Shown in pieces: positions 33,553 through 41,763 of a stretch of DNA of 64,000 bases. Position 1 is the stretch's first letter. Every line of letters begins with the position of its first letter. Below the pieces are notes generated by a model. That model was given only the letters and a program-made list of their open reading frames with translations, was not told where the DNA came from and ran no database searches. Source of the DNA: JANNPJ01 sp965200525 (lineage in GTDB: Bacteria; Actinomycetota; Actinomycetes; Actinomycetales; Kineosporiaceae); NCBI GenBank assembly GCA_965200525.1, contig OZ241368.1, forward strand, positions 3,348,001 to 3,412,000. The letters run 5' to 3'. A program made the translations under genes and the position numbers.

Positions 33553-34542
33553 CTAGCCCGGCGTGCCCCGGTTGAGCCGGGTCTGGGCGGCGGCGGCCAG
33601 CCGGCGGGCGGCCGACCGCGGAACCGTGTAGTCGACCGCGAACAGGTCGGCTCGCTCCCGGGCTGCCAGCAGGTAGTCGTCGCTGGTCACGATCTCGTCG
33701 ACCAGGCTCAGCTCGAGGGCCCGGGTGCCGTACCAGTACTCCCCGGTGGCCACGGTGGCCAGATCGAGCTGAGGCCGGTGAACGGCGACGAAGTCCTTGA
33801 ACAGGTCGTGCGTCTCGTGGATCTGCTCGGTCAGCTTGGCCCGGTCGGCGTCGGTGTTCTGGCCGAACATGGTCACCGTCCGCTTGAACTCACCCCCGGT
33901 GAACTGCTCGACCCCGACCCCGACCCGGTCCAGCAACCTGTAGAAGTTCGGCACCTGGGCCACCACGCCGATCGAGCCGATCACCGCGAACGGCGCGGCC
34001 GTGATCCGGGAGGCCACGCAGGCCATCAGGTACCCGCCGCTGGCCGCGACCGTGTCGACGCAGACGGTCAGCGGAATGCCCCGATCGCGCACCCGCAACA
34101 GCTGGGACGCCGCCAGCCCCTGCTCGTTGACCAGGCCACCGGGGTTCTCCAGGCGCACCACCACCTCGTCGGCCGGGGTGGCCAGGGCCAGAATCGCGGT
34201 CACCTCCTCCCGTAGGCCGGCCACCCGGGAGGCCCGCAGGTCGCCGTGGAAGTCGAGCACGAAGACCCGCGGCCGGCCCGGGCCGTCGCCCGAGCGGGCC
34301 TGCTTGCGGGCCGCCTTGGCCGCCTTGACCTGGGCCTTGAACACCCGTTTGGGCAGGACGGCGGCGGCCAGGGCCTGGTTCAGCCCGTCGTGGCGCCGGC
34401 CCAGGTCGGTGATCCGCAGCCGGGAGCGGGGCCGGCCGCGGCGCGAGAGCAGCCCGATCAGCGCGGCCAGGGCGGCCAGCAGCACCACGACCGTCAGGGC
34501 CTCGCCCAGGAAGAGCAGGTATTTCACCAGAGAAGGGGGCAC
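33553..34542 (-). CDS. sohB: SohB-type S49 membrane protease
   Basis: A 329-aa protein with one N-terminal membrane helix (about 13-31), a short linker rich in Lys/Ala, then an S49 (ClpP-fold) domain. The catalytic Ser lies in TVAASGGYLMAC and the catalytic Lys in GEFKRTVTMFG, as in SohB and SppA. It also has the family's FRGDL-like FHGDLRASR strand. The enzyme is expected to face the extracytoplasmic side and degrade signal-peptide remnants or misfolded membrane proteins. GTG start with TAACGT exactly 6 nt upstream. The next minus-strand gene upstream is an unrelated acyl-CoA synthetase, 9 bp away. Confidence 0.85.
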   Translation of the reverse strand: MPPSLVKYLLFLGEALTVVVLLAALAALIGLLSRRGRPRSRLRITDLGRRHDGLNQALAAAVLPKRVFKAQVKAAKAARKQARSGDGPGRPRVFVLDFHGDLRASRVAGLREEVTAILALATPADEVVVRLENPGGLVNEQGLAASQLLRVRDRGIPLTVCVDTVAASGGYLMACVASRITAAPFAVIGSIGVVAQVPNFYRLLDRVGVGVEQFTGGEFKRTVTMFGQNTDADRAKLTEQIHETHDLFKDFVAVHRPQLDLATVATGEYWYGTRALELSLVDEIVTSDDYLLAARERADLFAVDYTVPRSAARRLAAAAQTRLNRGTPG

Positions 34543-34551
34543 AGGTCCACG

Positions 34552-36126
34552 TTAGTTCGGCGGCGGCACCGGCGGCACCGGCGGCGGGGCGGCCAGCAAC
34601 TGACGCTTGATCTCGGTCTTCAGCACCTTGCCGACCTTGGACCGGGGCAGGTCGGCCCAGACCTCGACCTGCTTTGGGGTCTTCACCCCGCCCAGCCGGG
34701 CCCGGGCGAAGGCGACCACCTCGGCTCCGGAGGCCCGCGCGTCCGGATGGAACTGCAGGACGGCGGTGACCCGCTCCCCCCATTTCTCGTCGGGCAGGCC
34801 GACGACGGCGCAGTCCCGCACGGCCGGGTGAGCCATCAGGGCCTGCTCGACCTCGACCGAGTACACGTTGAAACCACCGGTGATGACCATGTCCTTGGCC
34901 CGGTCGACGATGTAGAGGTAGTTCTCGTCATCCAGGTAGCCGATGTCGCCGGTGTGGTGCCAGCCGAAGCGCGACGCCTCGGCGGTGGCGGCCGGGTTCT
35001 TGTAGTAGCCGGCCATCACCAGCGAACTGCGGATCACGATCTCGCCGCGCTCGCCGGCCGGCCGCAGCCGGCCCTCGGCGTCCATCACGGCCACGGTGAC
35101 CAGGGGAGCCGGCCGCCCGGCGGAACCGAGCCGGCCCCGGGCGATCGACCCGTCGGCGGCGAAGTGCTCCCGCGGCGGCAGCATCGAGATCATCATCGGC
35201 GCCTCTGTCTGGCCGAAGAGCTGGGCCATCACCGGGCCGATCCGGGTCAGCGCCTCCTCCAGCCGGGCGGTCGAGATCGGGGCGGCGCCGTACCAGAAGC
35301 ACTGCAGCGAGCTGAGATCGGCGTCGTCCAGGGCCGGGTGGCCGAGCAGCATGTAGATCAGCGTCGGCGGCAGGAAGGTGTGGGTGACGGCGTGCTGCCG
35401 GACCAGCCGCAGGAACTCGCCCAGGTCGGGCTTCGGCATGATCACCACCTGGCCGCCGGAAGCCAGGATCGGCAGGCAGAGCACCCCGGCGGCATGGGTC
35501 AGCGGAGCCAGGGCCAGGTAGACCGGCCGCCCCTCGAACGGGTAGCCGATCAGGGTGATCGCCGACATGGTCTCCAGGTTGCGGCCGGTCAGCATCACCC
35601 CTTTGGGCGTCCCGGTGGTGCCGCCGGTGCCGACCAGCATGGCGACGTCGTCCCCGGTCGGCGGGGTGTCGAAAGGCCCCGAAGCGGCGTCCTCGCCGGC
35701 CAGCCACTGCTCCAGGGACGGCGCGCCGGCGTCCTCCCGGTCCAGGCAGATCAGCGTCTTGAGCTGGGCCAGCCCGGGCCGGATCCGGGCCACCAGGTCG
35801 GCGTAGGCGCCGGCGAAGATCAGCGCCCGGCAGTCGAACAGGTCCAGCAGTTCCTGATTCTCGGCCGCCTCGTTGCGCGGGTTGATCGGGCACCAGACCG
35901 CGCCGGCCCGGGCGATGCCGAACACGCAGCTGAACGCGGTCGCGTCGTTGCCGGACAGGATGGCGACCTTGTCTGCGGGGTTGATGCCGGACCGGGCCAG
36001 GGCCCGGGCCACCCGGTGGCTGAACTGCTGGACGTCGGCGTAGCTGAGCGTCGTCGTCCCCATTACCAGGCAGGGGGCCTGCGGGCCGAGCGAGGCCCCC
36101 TTGTCGAGGTAGCCGGTGAGCCCCAT
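34552..36126 (-). CDS. Acyl-CoA synthetase (AMP-forming, class I adenylate-forming)
   Basis: A 524-aa enzyme that activates a carboxylic acid with ATP and CoA. Signature motifs are present in order: the phosphate loop GTGGTTGTPKG (A3), the GQTEAP motif (A5), HTGDIGYLD (A7) and the C-terminal catalytic Lys region PRSKVGKVLK (A10). The sequence resembles medium/long-chain fatty-acyl or aryl ligases; the substrate cannot be fixed. It ends a three-gene minus-strand operon (SDR, saccharopine-dehydrogenase-like protein, synthetase) with gaps of 2 and 12 bp. This operon is divergent from a TetR regulator that probably controls it. Confidence 0.9.
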   Translation of the reverse strand: MGLTGYLDKGASLGPQAPCLVMGTTTLSYADVQQFSHRVARALARSGINPADKVAILSGNDATAFSCVFGIARAGAVWCPINPRNEAAENQELLDLFDCRALIFAGAYADLVARIRPGLAQLKTLICLDREDAGAPSLEQWLAGEDAASGPFDTPPTGDDVAMLVGTGGTTGTPKGVMLTGRNLETMSAITLIGYPFEGRPVYLALAPLTHAAGVLCLPILASGGQVVIMPKPDLGEFLRLVRQHAVTHTFLPPTLIYMLLGHPALDDADLSSLQCFWYGAAPISTARLEEALTRIGPVMAQLFGQTEAPMMISMLPPREHFAADGSIARGRLGSAGRPAPLVTVAVMDAEGRLRPAGERGEIVIRSSLVMAGYYKNPAATAEASRFGWHHTGDIGYLDDENYLYIVDRAKDMVITGGFNVYSVEVEQALMAHPAVRDCAVVGLPDEKWGERVTAVLQFHPDARASGAEVVAFARARLGGVKTPKQVEVWADLPRSKVGKVLKTEIKRQLLAAPPPVPPVPPPN

Positions 36127-36138
36127 GACGGCGCCCGG

Positions 36139-37260
36139 TTACCCGTGCACGGTGAGCACGGGGTCGAGGACGAGCCCGAAACTGCGCAGCGCGCCGAGCA
36201 GTTCGCGGTGGCCGAAGGCCTGGCAGCCGGAGCCGAAGCCGACCCGCCGGGGCGGCTGTTGCAGCAGCGAGCGGGCGGCCCAGGCCTGCAGCAGTCCGGT
36301 CTGCTTGTAGTTGCTGTTGCCGTGGATCACGCAGTGCGCCCGGCCCAGCGGCCCGGACGCGTAGACCGAGTCGAGCGAGGTGTTCACCCGGGCCTTCTCC
36401 CGTGGCGGCATGCCCGCCTGCACCGAGCCGGCCACCTGGGCCAGGGCCGCTTCCTGCTCCTCCGGCGGCAGGGTCTTGATCTGGCTCTCGACCAGTTGCT
36501 GGGCCGCGACCACGCCCTCCATCACGGCCCGGTCGAAGACGCCGCCCATCGCCTTGCAGGTGGAGACGCGCGGATCGTCCTTGAACCAGACCGGGTGCGC
36601 GGTGCCGCCCCAGGGCAGGGCCAGGGCCGTCTCGTGCCGGCCCGGAACGCTGACCTCGGCCGAGGCCGCCGGGTCCCACTGCACGTACCGGTCGTGCTCC
36701 AGGTGGTACCAGTCGGCCTTGAGGATGGTGAAGATGGTCTGGGTCGAGGCGTAGGTGGGCAGGCCCTTCCACAGCACCAGGATGTCGAGCGTGTCCAGGC
36801 CCGGCGTCTCCAGGCAGATGTTGGCCGCGATCTCGCCGGTGGTGTACATCTGCGCGATCGCCGGGGCCAGCAGCAGACCGGCGTCGGCGAAAGCCGCACC
36901 CCAGCGGGCCTGGGCGGCCAGCATCCAGTCCTGCTCGCCGGTGGTGTCCAGGTAGTGGCAGCCGGCGGCCAGGGCGGCCTGGACCACGTCCGGCCCGTAC
37001 TTCACGAACGGCCCGACCATGTTGCTGACCACCGACGCCCCGCGGAACAGCTCGGTCAGGGCGCCGACCTCGTGCTCGACCTCGACCACCTCGTGCTCGA
37101 CGGTCTCGATGCCGGGCACGGCGTCGACCACCTCCTGCAGCCGGCCCTTGTCCCGCCCGGCCGCGATGAACGGCACGTGCAGTTCGCGCAGGTATTCCAT
37201 CACCAGCCGGCCGGTGTAGCCGGAAGCGCCGTAGACGACGACGGGGTAGTGGCTGCTCAT
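36139..37260 (-). CDS. Saccharopine-dehydrogenase-like NAD(P)-binding protein
   Basis: A 373-aa protein. It begins with a Rossmann motif VVVYGASGYTGRLV (7-20), followed by the saccharopine-dehydrogenase-like segment with VSNMVGPFVKYG and CHYLDTTGEQDWM. Members of this group in actinomycetes are annotated as saccharopine dehydrogenase NADP-binding or trans-acting enoyl-reductase-like proteins, and few have known substrates. The start ATG 37260 is 2 bp from the SDR stop, so the genes are coupled. Being between an SDR and an acyl-CoA synthetase suggests a role in breakdown of a fatty, terpenoid or aromatic acid rather than lysine metabolism. Confidence 0.75.
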   Translation of the reverse strand: MSSHYPVVVYGASGYTGRLVMEYLRELHVPFIAAGRDKGRLQEVVDAVPGIETVEHEVVEVEHEVGALTELFRGASVVSNMVGPFVKYGPDVVQAALAAGCHYLDTTGEQDWMLAAQARWGAAFADAGLLLAPAIAQMYTTGEIAANICLETPGLDTLDILVLWKGLPTYASTQTIFTILKADWYHLEHDRYVQWDPAASAEVSVPGRHETALALPWGGTAHPVWFKDDPRVSTCKAMGGVFDRAVMEGVVAAQQLVESQIKTLPPEEQEAALAQVAGSVQAGMPPREKARVNTSLDSVYASGPLGRAHCVIHGNSNYKQTGLLQAWAARSLLQQPPRRVGFGSGCQAFGHRELLGALRSFGLVLDPVLTVHG

Positions 37261-37262
37261 GG

Positions 37263-38066
37263 CTACATCCCCATCCCGCCGTCGACGGACAGGCCCGCGC
37301 CGGTGATGAACCGGGAGGCGTCCGAGGCGAAGAAGACGACGGCGTCGGCCATGTCGGCGACCTCGCCGAGGCGGCCCAGCGGGGTCAGCCCGATGACGTC
37401 GCCGACGGCGGCCTCGGGGCTCGGCCACAGGCCCAGTTCGGCCATGTCGGCGGCCAGCTTGGCGCCCATCTCGGTCGGCACCAGGCCCGGGTAGATGCAG
37501 TTCACCCGCACCCCGTAGCCGAGCTTGCCGGACTCGGCCGCGGCCACCCGGGTCAGCCGGTCGACCGCCGACTTGGTCGCCGAATAGCCCGAGATCCCGG
37601 GGAAGGCGATGGTCGCGGCGACCGAGGAGATGTTCACGACCACGCCGCCGCGCCCGGCCGGGCCGCCCGGTCTCATGGTCCGGAAGGCGTGCTTGATGCC
37701 GAGCGCGGCCCCGACCACGTTGACGTCGAGCATCCGGCGCAGGTCGTCCGGGTCGGCGTCGATCATCAGCGACGACAGCTCGATCCCGGCGTTGTTGACC
37801 ACGATGTCGAGGCCACCGAACTCGGTCACGGTGTGCGCGGTGGCGGCGGCCCAGTCGGCGTCCGAGGTGATGTCCAGCTTGACGAAATTACCTGCTCCGC
37901 CGTGCTTCTCGAGCGACTCGGCGGTCTCCCGGCCGGCCTGCTCGAGAATGTCGCCGATCATCACGGCGGCGCCGGCGGCGGCGAAGGCCTGCGCGATCCC
38001 GGCGCCCAGCCCTCGGGCGCCGCCCGTGACCAGCGCGGTGCGCCCGTTGAGGTCGAAGACGCTCAT
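37263..38066 (-). CDS. SDR-family oxidoreductase, first gene of the catabolic operon
   Basis: A 267-aa short-chain dehydrogenase with TGGARGLG (15-22), NNAG, catalytic Ser in NISSVAA and YSATK, then the GGMGM terminus typical of 3-hydroxyacyl or 3-alpha-hydroxysteroid dehydrogenase-like SDRs. An Asp after the second strand (GDILEQ) indicates NAD preference. ATG 38066 has AAGGAG upstream. It leads the operon with the saccharopine-dehydrogenase-like gene and acyl-CoA synthetase. Two inverted repeats in the 130-bp gap to tetR probably control it. Confidence 0.9.
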   Translation of the reverse strand: MSVFDLNGRTALVTGGARGLGAGIAQAFAAAGAAVMIGDILEQAGRETAESLEKHGGAGNFVKLDITSDADWAAATAHTVTEFGGLDIVVNNAGIELSSLMIDADPDDLRRMLDVNVVGAALGIKHAFRTMRPGGPAGRGGVVVNISSVAATIAFPGISGYSATKSAVDRLTRVAAAESGKLGYGVRVNCIYPGLVPTEMGAKLAADMAELGLWPSPEAAVGDVIGLTPLGRLGEVADMADAVVFFASDASRFITGAGLSVDGGMGM

Positions 38067-38102
38067 GAATTACTCCTTGGTTCGACGATGAACTAGGACG
38101 TA

Positions 38103-38145
38103 GTGACGCGAGTCACAGCTTCGTGACAACCTTGGACAGTTGTCA
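38103..38145. promoter_or_regulatory. Candidate operators between the SDR operon and tetR
   Basis: Two inverted repeats share TGAC half sites: GTGAC-N4-GTCAC (38103-38116) and TGACAA-N10-TTGTCA (38124-38145). They lie between the divergent SDR and TetR starts, the usual place for TetR autoregulation. The downstream TACACT (38185-38190) is the probable -10 element of the tetR gene, 6 nt before its GTG. Confidence 0.5.
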
Positions 38146-38196
38146 AGGAAAATTTGGGCAATCGTCCAGAGAAGGGGTGCGAGCTACACTTCGGTT

Positions 38197-38850
38197 GTGA
38201 CGAGAACCGCGGAGCAGGGCTCCGAACGCGTCTCGCGCCGGCAGATCGACAAGTTCGCCGAGCGGCGCGGGCAGCTGGCCGATGCTGCCCTGCTGACCCT
38301 CTCCGAGCTCGGATACGCCCGCACCAGCCTGCGGGAGATCGCCCAGAACTCGGAGTTCTCGCACGGCGTCCTGCACTACTACTTCACCGACAAGTTCGAC
38401 CTGATCACGCACTGCGTGCGGCAGTACAAGTCCGGTTGCGTGGCCCGGTACGACCAGATCTTCGACGCCGCCACCAGCACCGACGAGCTGCGCCGGAGCT
38501 TCGCCGCCGGCCTGGCCGAGACCATGGTCAACGATGCCGCGATGCACCGGCTCTGGTACGACCTGCGAGCCCAGTCGCTGTTCGAGCCGTCGTTCCGGGC
38601 CGACGTGGCCGAGATCGACCAGAGCCTGGAACGGATGATCTGGCGGATCGTCAGCCGGCTGGCCGAGCCGACGTCCACCCGGCCCCGGCTGTCGTCGCCG
38701 GTCAGTTACGCCTTGTTCGACGGCCTGTTCCAGCAGGGCCTGCTCAAGCACCTGGCCGGTGATCCGAACGCCGCCGCCGACTTCCAGGACGCCGTCCGTG
38801 ACCTGCTCGATCTGCTGCTGCCCGGGGCCGGCGTCCGGGACGCGCACTGA
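38197..38850 (+). CDS. TetR/AcrR-family transcriptional regulator
   Basis: A 217-aa repressor. GTG 38197 is preferred over the upstream start because TACACT ends exactly 6 nt before it. The helix-turn-helix lies at about 33-60 with YARTSLREIAQNSEFS and HYYFTDKFDLI, the TetR signature. The helical C-terminal domain (70-217) is the ligand and dimer part. It is divergent from the SDR / saccharopine-DH-like / acyl-CoA synthetase operon and precedes the aldo/keto reductase by 26 bp, so both sides are likely targets. The inducer may be an acyl-CoA or the operon's substrate. Confidence 0.85.
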   Translation: MTRTAEQGSERVSRRQIDKFAERRGQLADAALLTLSELGYARTSLREIAQNSEFSHGVLHYYFTDKFDLITHCVRQYKSGCVARYDQIFDAATSTDELRRSFAAGLAETMVNDAAMHRLWYDLRAQSLFEPSFRADVAEIDQSLERMIWRIVSRLAEPTSTRPRLSSPVSYALFDGLFQQGLLKHLAGDPNAAADFQDAVRDLLDLLLPGAGVRDAH

Positions 38851-38876
38851 TCGGCTCAGGCTCTAAGGTCGCGGTT

Positions 38877-39863
38877 ATGGAAAAGCGAACGTTGGGCCGC
38901 ACCGGCCGCTCGGTCGGGGTCGTCGGTCTGGGGGCCTGGCAGCTCGGCGCCGACTGGGGCGAGGTCGACGAGGCCGACGCGATGGCCACCCTGCATGCGG
39001 CGGTCGAGTCCGGTGTCACCTTCATCGACACCGCCGACGTCTACGGCGACGGCCGCAGCGAGCGCCTGGTCGGGCGGCTGCTCAAGGAGCTGCCGGACGC
39101 CGGGCTGACCGTCGCGACCAAGATGGGACGGCGGGCCGACCCGTTCGTGCCGGAGGCGTTCACCAAGGACAACTTCAAGGCCTGGCTGGACCGCAGCCGT
39201 TCCAACCTGGGCGTCGACACGATCGACCTGGTGCAGCTGCACTGCCCGCCGACCGCCGTCTACTCGATCGACCGGGTCTACGACGAGCTCGACCACCAGG
39301 TGTCCAAGGGCCGGATCGCGGCCTACGGGGTGAGTGTGGAGACCTGCGCCGAGGCTCTGACCGCGATCACCCGGCCCGGCGTGGCCAGTGTCCAGATCAT
39401 CCTCAACTGCCTGCGGCAGAAGCCGCTGGAGCAGGTGCTGCCCGCGGCCGCCTCGGCCGGCGTGGCCGTCATCGCCCGGGTGCCGCTGGCCAGCGGCTTG
39501 CTGTCGGGCAAGTACGACAAGAACACCACCTTCGCCGCGAACGACCACCGCAACTTCAATCGCCGGGGTGAGGCCTTCGACGTCGGTGAGACCTTCGCCG
39601 GGGTGCCGTTCGAGGCCGGCGTCGAGGCGGCCCGCAAGCTGTCGATGGCCGTCCCCGACGACGCCACCACGGCCCAGACGGCGCTGCGCTGGATCATCGA
39701 CCAGCCCGCGGTGAGTGTGGTCATCCCCGGCGCCCGCTCGCCCGAGCAGGCCCGGGCCAACGCCGCCGCGGCCGATCTGCCCGAGTTGAGCGACGACGTC
39801 CGCGGGGCGATCCGCAAGATCTACGACGACGACGTGAAGCCGCTGGTCCACGACCGCTGGTAA
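38877..39863 (+). CDS. Aldo/keto reductase
   Basis: A 328-aa (alpha/beta)8-barrel NADPH-dependent oxidoreductase. The catalytic residues are in order: FIDTADVYGDGRSE (Asp and Tyr), Lys in VATKMGRR and His in LVQLHCPP. The C-terminal segment VVIPGARSPEQ binds the cofactor. It belongs to the AKR group of YajO/perakine-reductase-like proteins, which reduce aldehydes and ketones. TAAGGT lies 7 nt before the ATG. It follows tetR on the same strand with a 26-bp gap, so it may be in the same regulon. The substrate is unknown. Confidence 0.88.
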   Translation: MEKRTLGRTGRSVGVVGLGAWQLGADWGEVDEADAMATLHAAVESGVTFIDTADVYGDGRSERLVGRLLKELPDAGLTVATKMGRRADPFVPEAFTKDNFKAWLDRSRSNLGVDTIDLVQLHCPPTAVYSIDRVYDELDHQVSKGRIAAYGVSVETCAEALTAITRPGVASVQIILNCLRQKPLEQVLPAAASAGVAVIARVPLASGLLSGKYDKNTTFAANDHRNFNRRGEAFDVGETFAGVPFEAGVEAARKLSMAVPDDATTAQTALRWIIDQPAVSVVIPGARSPEQARANAAAADLPELSDDVRGAIRKIYDDDVKPLVHDRW

Positions 39864-39952
39864 CGGCGCCGGCCTGGGCCCGGTATCGGAGGGTTGCCCA
39901 GGTCACGCCGTTGCCGGGTCAAGGCAGCGGGTCGGGCTGTCGACTCAGCAGT

Positions 39953-41143
39953 GTGGAATGGGTGCGGTTCCAGCTGGGACCTCGTAACGAGCGGACGGCT
40001 GCCCGCACCGCGGCGTGGATCTATCTGGTGTCGGCCCTGGTCATCGCCGGTTCCAACTTCACTATTCCGGTGGACAGCGGTGCCGGCAACCGGATCGTGG
40101 CCTGGATGGCGCCGGTCCCTCTGCTGCTCTTCGCCGGCCTCATGGCGTTGCCCTCGTTCCCGCACAAGTTGCCCTTCCTGGTGGTCACGCCGTTCATCGG
40201 GGTCGGCGCCGTGGTCACGCTCGACCTGGCCACCAAGGACGTCTCGGCCGGCGCCCAGGTCGCGTTCTGCCTGCCGGTCCTGTTCGCGGCGTCCCAGCTG
40301 CGGTTTCTCGGGGCGGCGCTGACGGCGCTCGCCTCCGTGGCCGGTGACCTGCTGATCGTGGTCCGGATGCTGCCGACCGGGGTGGGCATGCTCGACGTCG
40401 TCGACCTGGCCCTGGTGGTGTCGCTGATGACCGGCCTGCTGGTGATCGCCGGTCACCGCCAGGACCGGCTGGTCGCCCTGCTGGAGAGCCAGGCCTCGCT
40501 CGACCCGCTGACCGGCCTGGTCACCCGGCGGGTGCTGGACGAGGCGGTGCGCCAGGCCCTGGGCCGGACGGACGGCCTCGGCACCGCCCTGGTCCTGGTC
40601 GACCTCGATCACTTCAAGTCGATCAACGACAGCTACGGCCACCCGGTCGGGGACGACGTCCTGATCCACGTCTCCCGGTTGCTGACCCAGCTGGCCCGGG
40701 CCGACACCGTGATCAGCCGGCTCGGCGGCGACGAGATCGCGGTGCTGCTGCCGGAGACCACCGAGGCGGTGGCCCGGGAGCGGGCCCACGCGTTCCGGCG
40801 GATCGTCCGGGACACGCCCCTGCCGTTGCCGGACGGCTCGCCCCTCACGATCTCGATCAGCCTGGGCGTGGGCCACGTGCCCAGCGGCCGCGCGCAGCTG
40901 CGGGACCTCTACACGGCTGCGGACGCCTCGCTCTACGAGGCCAAGCGGAGCGGGCGCGGGCGGGTCGGGCAGGCGTCGTCCGGGCATCCGCTGTTCGAGC
41001 CGCCGGCCGCCGTGATCCCGGCGCCGGCCGGCGCGCCGTCAGAGCGCCTGGTGGACGGAGCGCTCGAAGTGGGTGACGTGCCGGGCGGCGTACTCCCGGG
41101 CGACGTCGGCCTGGCCGGCGACGATCGCATCGATCATCGGTAG
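39953..41143 (+). CDS. Membrane GGDEF protein with GGDEI active-site variant
   Basis: A 396-aa protein with about six hydrophobic helices in the first 180 residues, then a GGDEF domain with DPLTGLVTRR, DLDHFKSIND and the A-site GGDEI. Phe is replaced by Ile in the last position; variants at this position can keep activity because Gly-Gly-Asp/Glu-Glu do the catalysis. GTG 39953 is chosen; a TTG at 39911 would add 14 residues. The C-terminal 40 residues are low complexity and overlap the end of the convergent gntR gene by 105 bp, which is unusual and may indicate late read-through of the frame. Confidence 0.85.
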   Translation: MEWVRFQLGPRNERTAARTAAWIYLVSALVIAGSNFTIPVDSGAGNRIVAWMAPVPLLLFAGLMALPSFPHKLPFLVVTPFIGVGAVVTLDLATKDVSAGAQVAFCLPVLFAASQLRFLGAALTALASVAGDLLIVVRMLPTGVGMLDVVDLALVVSLMTGLLVIAGHRQDRLVALLESQASLDPLTGLVTRRVLDEAVRQALGRTDGLGTALVLVDLDHFKSINDSYGHPVGDDVLIHVSRLLTQLARADTVISRLGGDEIAVLLPETTEAVARERAHAFRRIVRDTPLPLPDGSPLTISISLGVGHVPSGRAQLRDLYTAADASLYEAKRSGRGRVGQASSGHPLFEPPAAVIPAPAGAPSERLVDGALEVGDVPGGVLPGDVGLAGDDRIDHR

Positions 41144-41707
41144 GTGCTCGGCGGCGTGGTCGACCTCGGGCAGCCGGTCGAGGAACAGGTACCAGATCCG
41201 CAGCGACAGGTTGTAGTACTGGCTGAGGTTGGCCTCGAGGTAGTGGTTGTGGGCGCACCGGTAGACCTCGCGATGGATCAGCGTGTCGAGCCGCATGCCC
41301 TCCTGCCGGCCGCCGGGGGAGGCCTGGATCGTGCGGGACAGCTGGCGCAGCCGGTCGCGATCCGGGTCGGTGGCCCGCTGCGCCGCCCGGTGGGCCGCGT
41401 GCCCTTCGAGCTGGCGGCGGACGTCGGAGATCAGGCTGTGGTCGGTCAGGTTGACCTCGGCCACGAAGGTGCCCCGGCGGGGGTAGATCACCACCAGGGT
41501 CTCGGCCTCCAGCCGCTTGACCGCCTCCCGCAGGGGGGTGCGGCCGACCTTGAACCGGGCTCCCAGAGCCTCCTCGTGCAGCGGCGCCCCGGGGGCCAGC
41601 TGCAGGGTGAGGATGAGATCGCGCAGGGCGGTGTAGGCCTGCTCGGCCATCAGTGGACCGGCGGTCTCGTCGCTCTCGCCGGGTTGGCGATTGACGGCGG
41701 GGGACAT
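41039..41707 (-). CDS. GntR-family (FCD) transcriptional regulator
   Basis: A 222-aa regulator. The N-terminal winged helix-turn-helix (about 25-85) contains LRDLILTLQLAPGAPL and VGRTPLREAVKRLEAE, the GntR signature. The C-terminal FCD domain is helical, with metal-binding-type His in HREVYRCAHNHYLE. TAGGCT lies 7 nt before the ATG. It is divergent from soxB with a 56-bp gap containing the palindrome TGATATATCA, its likely operator. It probably represses or activates the sarcosine oxidase operon in response to a small acid such as sarcosine or a derivative; the ligand is inferred only. Confidence 0.85.
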   Translation of the reverse strand: MSPAVNRQPGESDETAGPLMAEQAYTALRDLILTLQLAPGAPLHEEALGARFKVGRTPLREAVKRLEAETLVVIYPRRGTFVAEVNLTDHSLISDVRRQLEGHAAHRAAQRATDPDRDRLRQLSRTIQASPGGRQEGMRLDTLIHREVYRCAHNHYLEANLSQYYNLSLRIWYLFLDRLPEVDHAAEHLPMIDAIVAGQADVAREYAARHVTHFERSVHQAL

Positions 41708-41729
41708 GGCCCCTAGCCTAGCCGACGAT

Positions 41730-41739
41730 TGATATATCA
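41730..41739. promoter_or_regulatory. Palindrome TGATATATCA, probable GntR operator
   Basis: A perfect 10-bp AT-rich palindrome in otherwise GC-rich DNA, placed 22 bp upstream of the gntR ATG and 24 bp upstream of the soxB GTG. FCD-type GntR regulators usually bind short palindromes of this kind between divergent genes. Confidence 0.6.
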
Positions 41740-41763
41740 GTTGTGGATCAGTGGGAGGCGTCC

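Noticed and set aside
41708..41763. A glycine riboswitch upstream of the sarcosine oxidase operon
   Set aside because: The gap is only 56 bp and contains no aptamer-like structure; the palindrome TGATATATCA explains regulation better.
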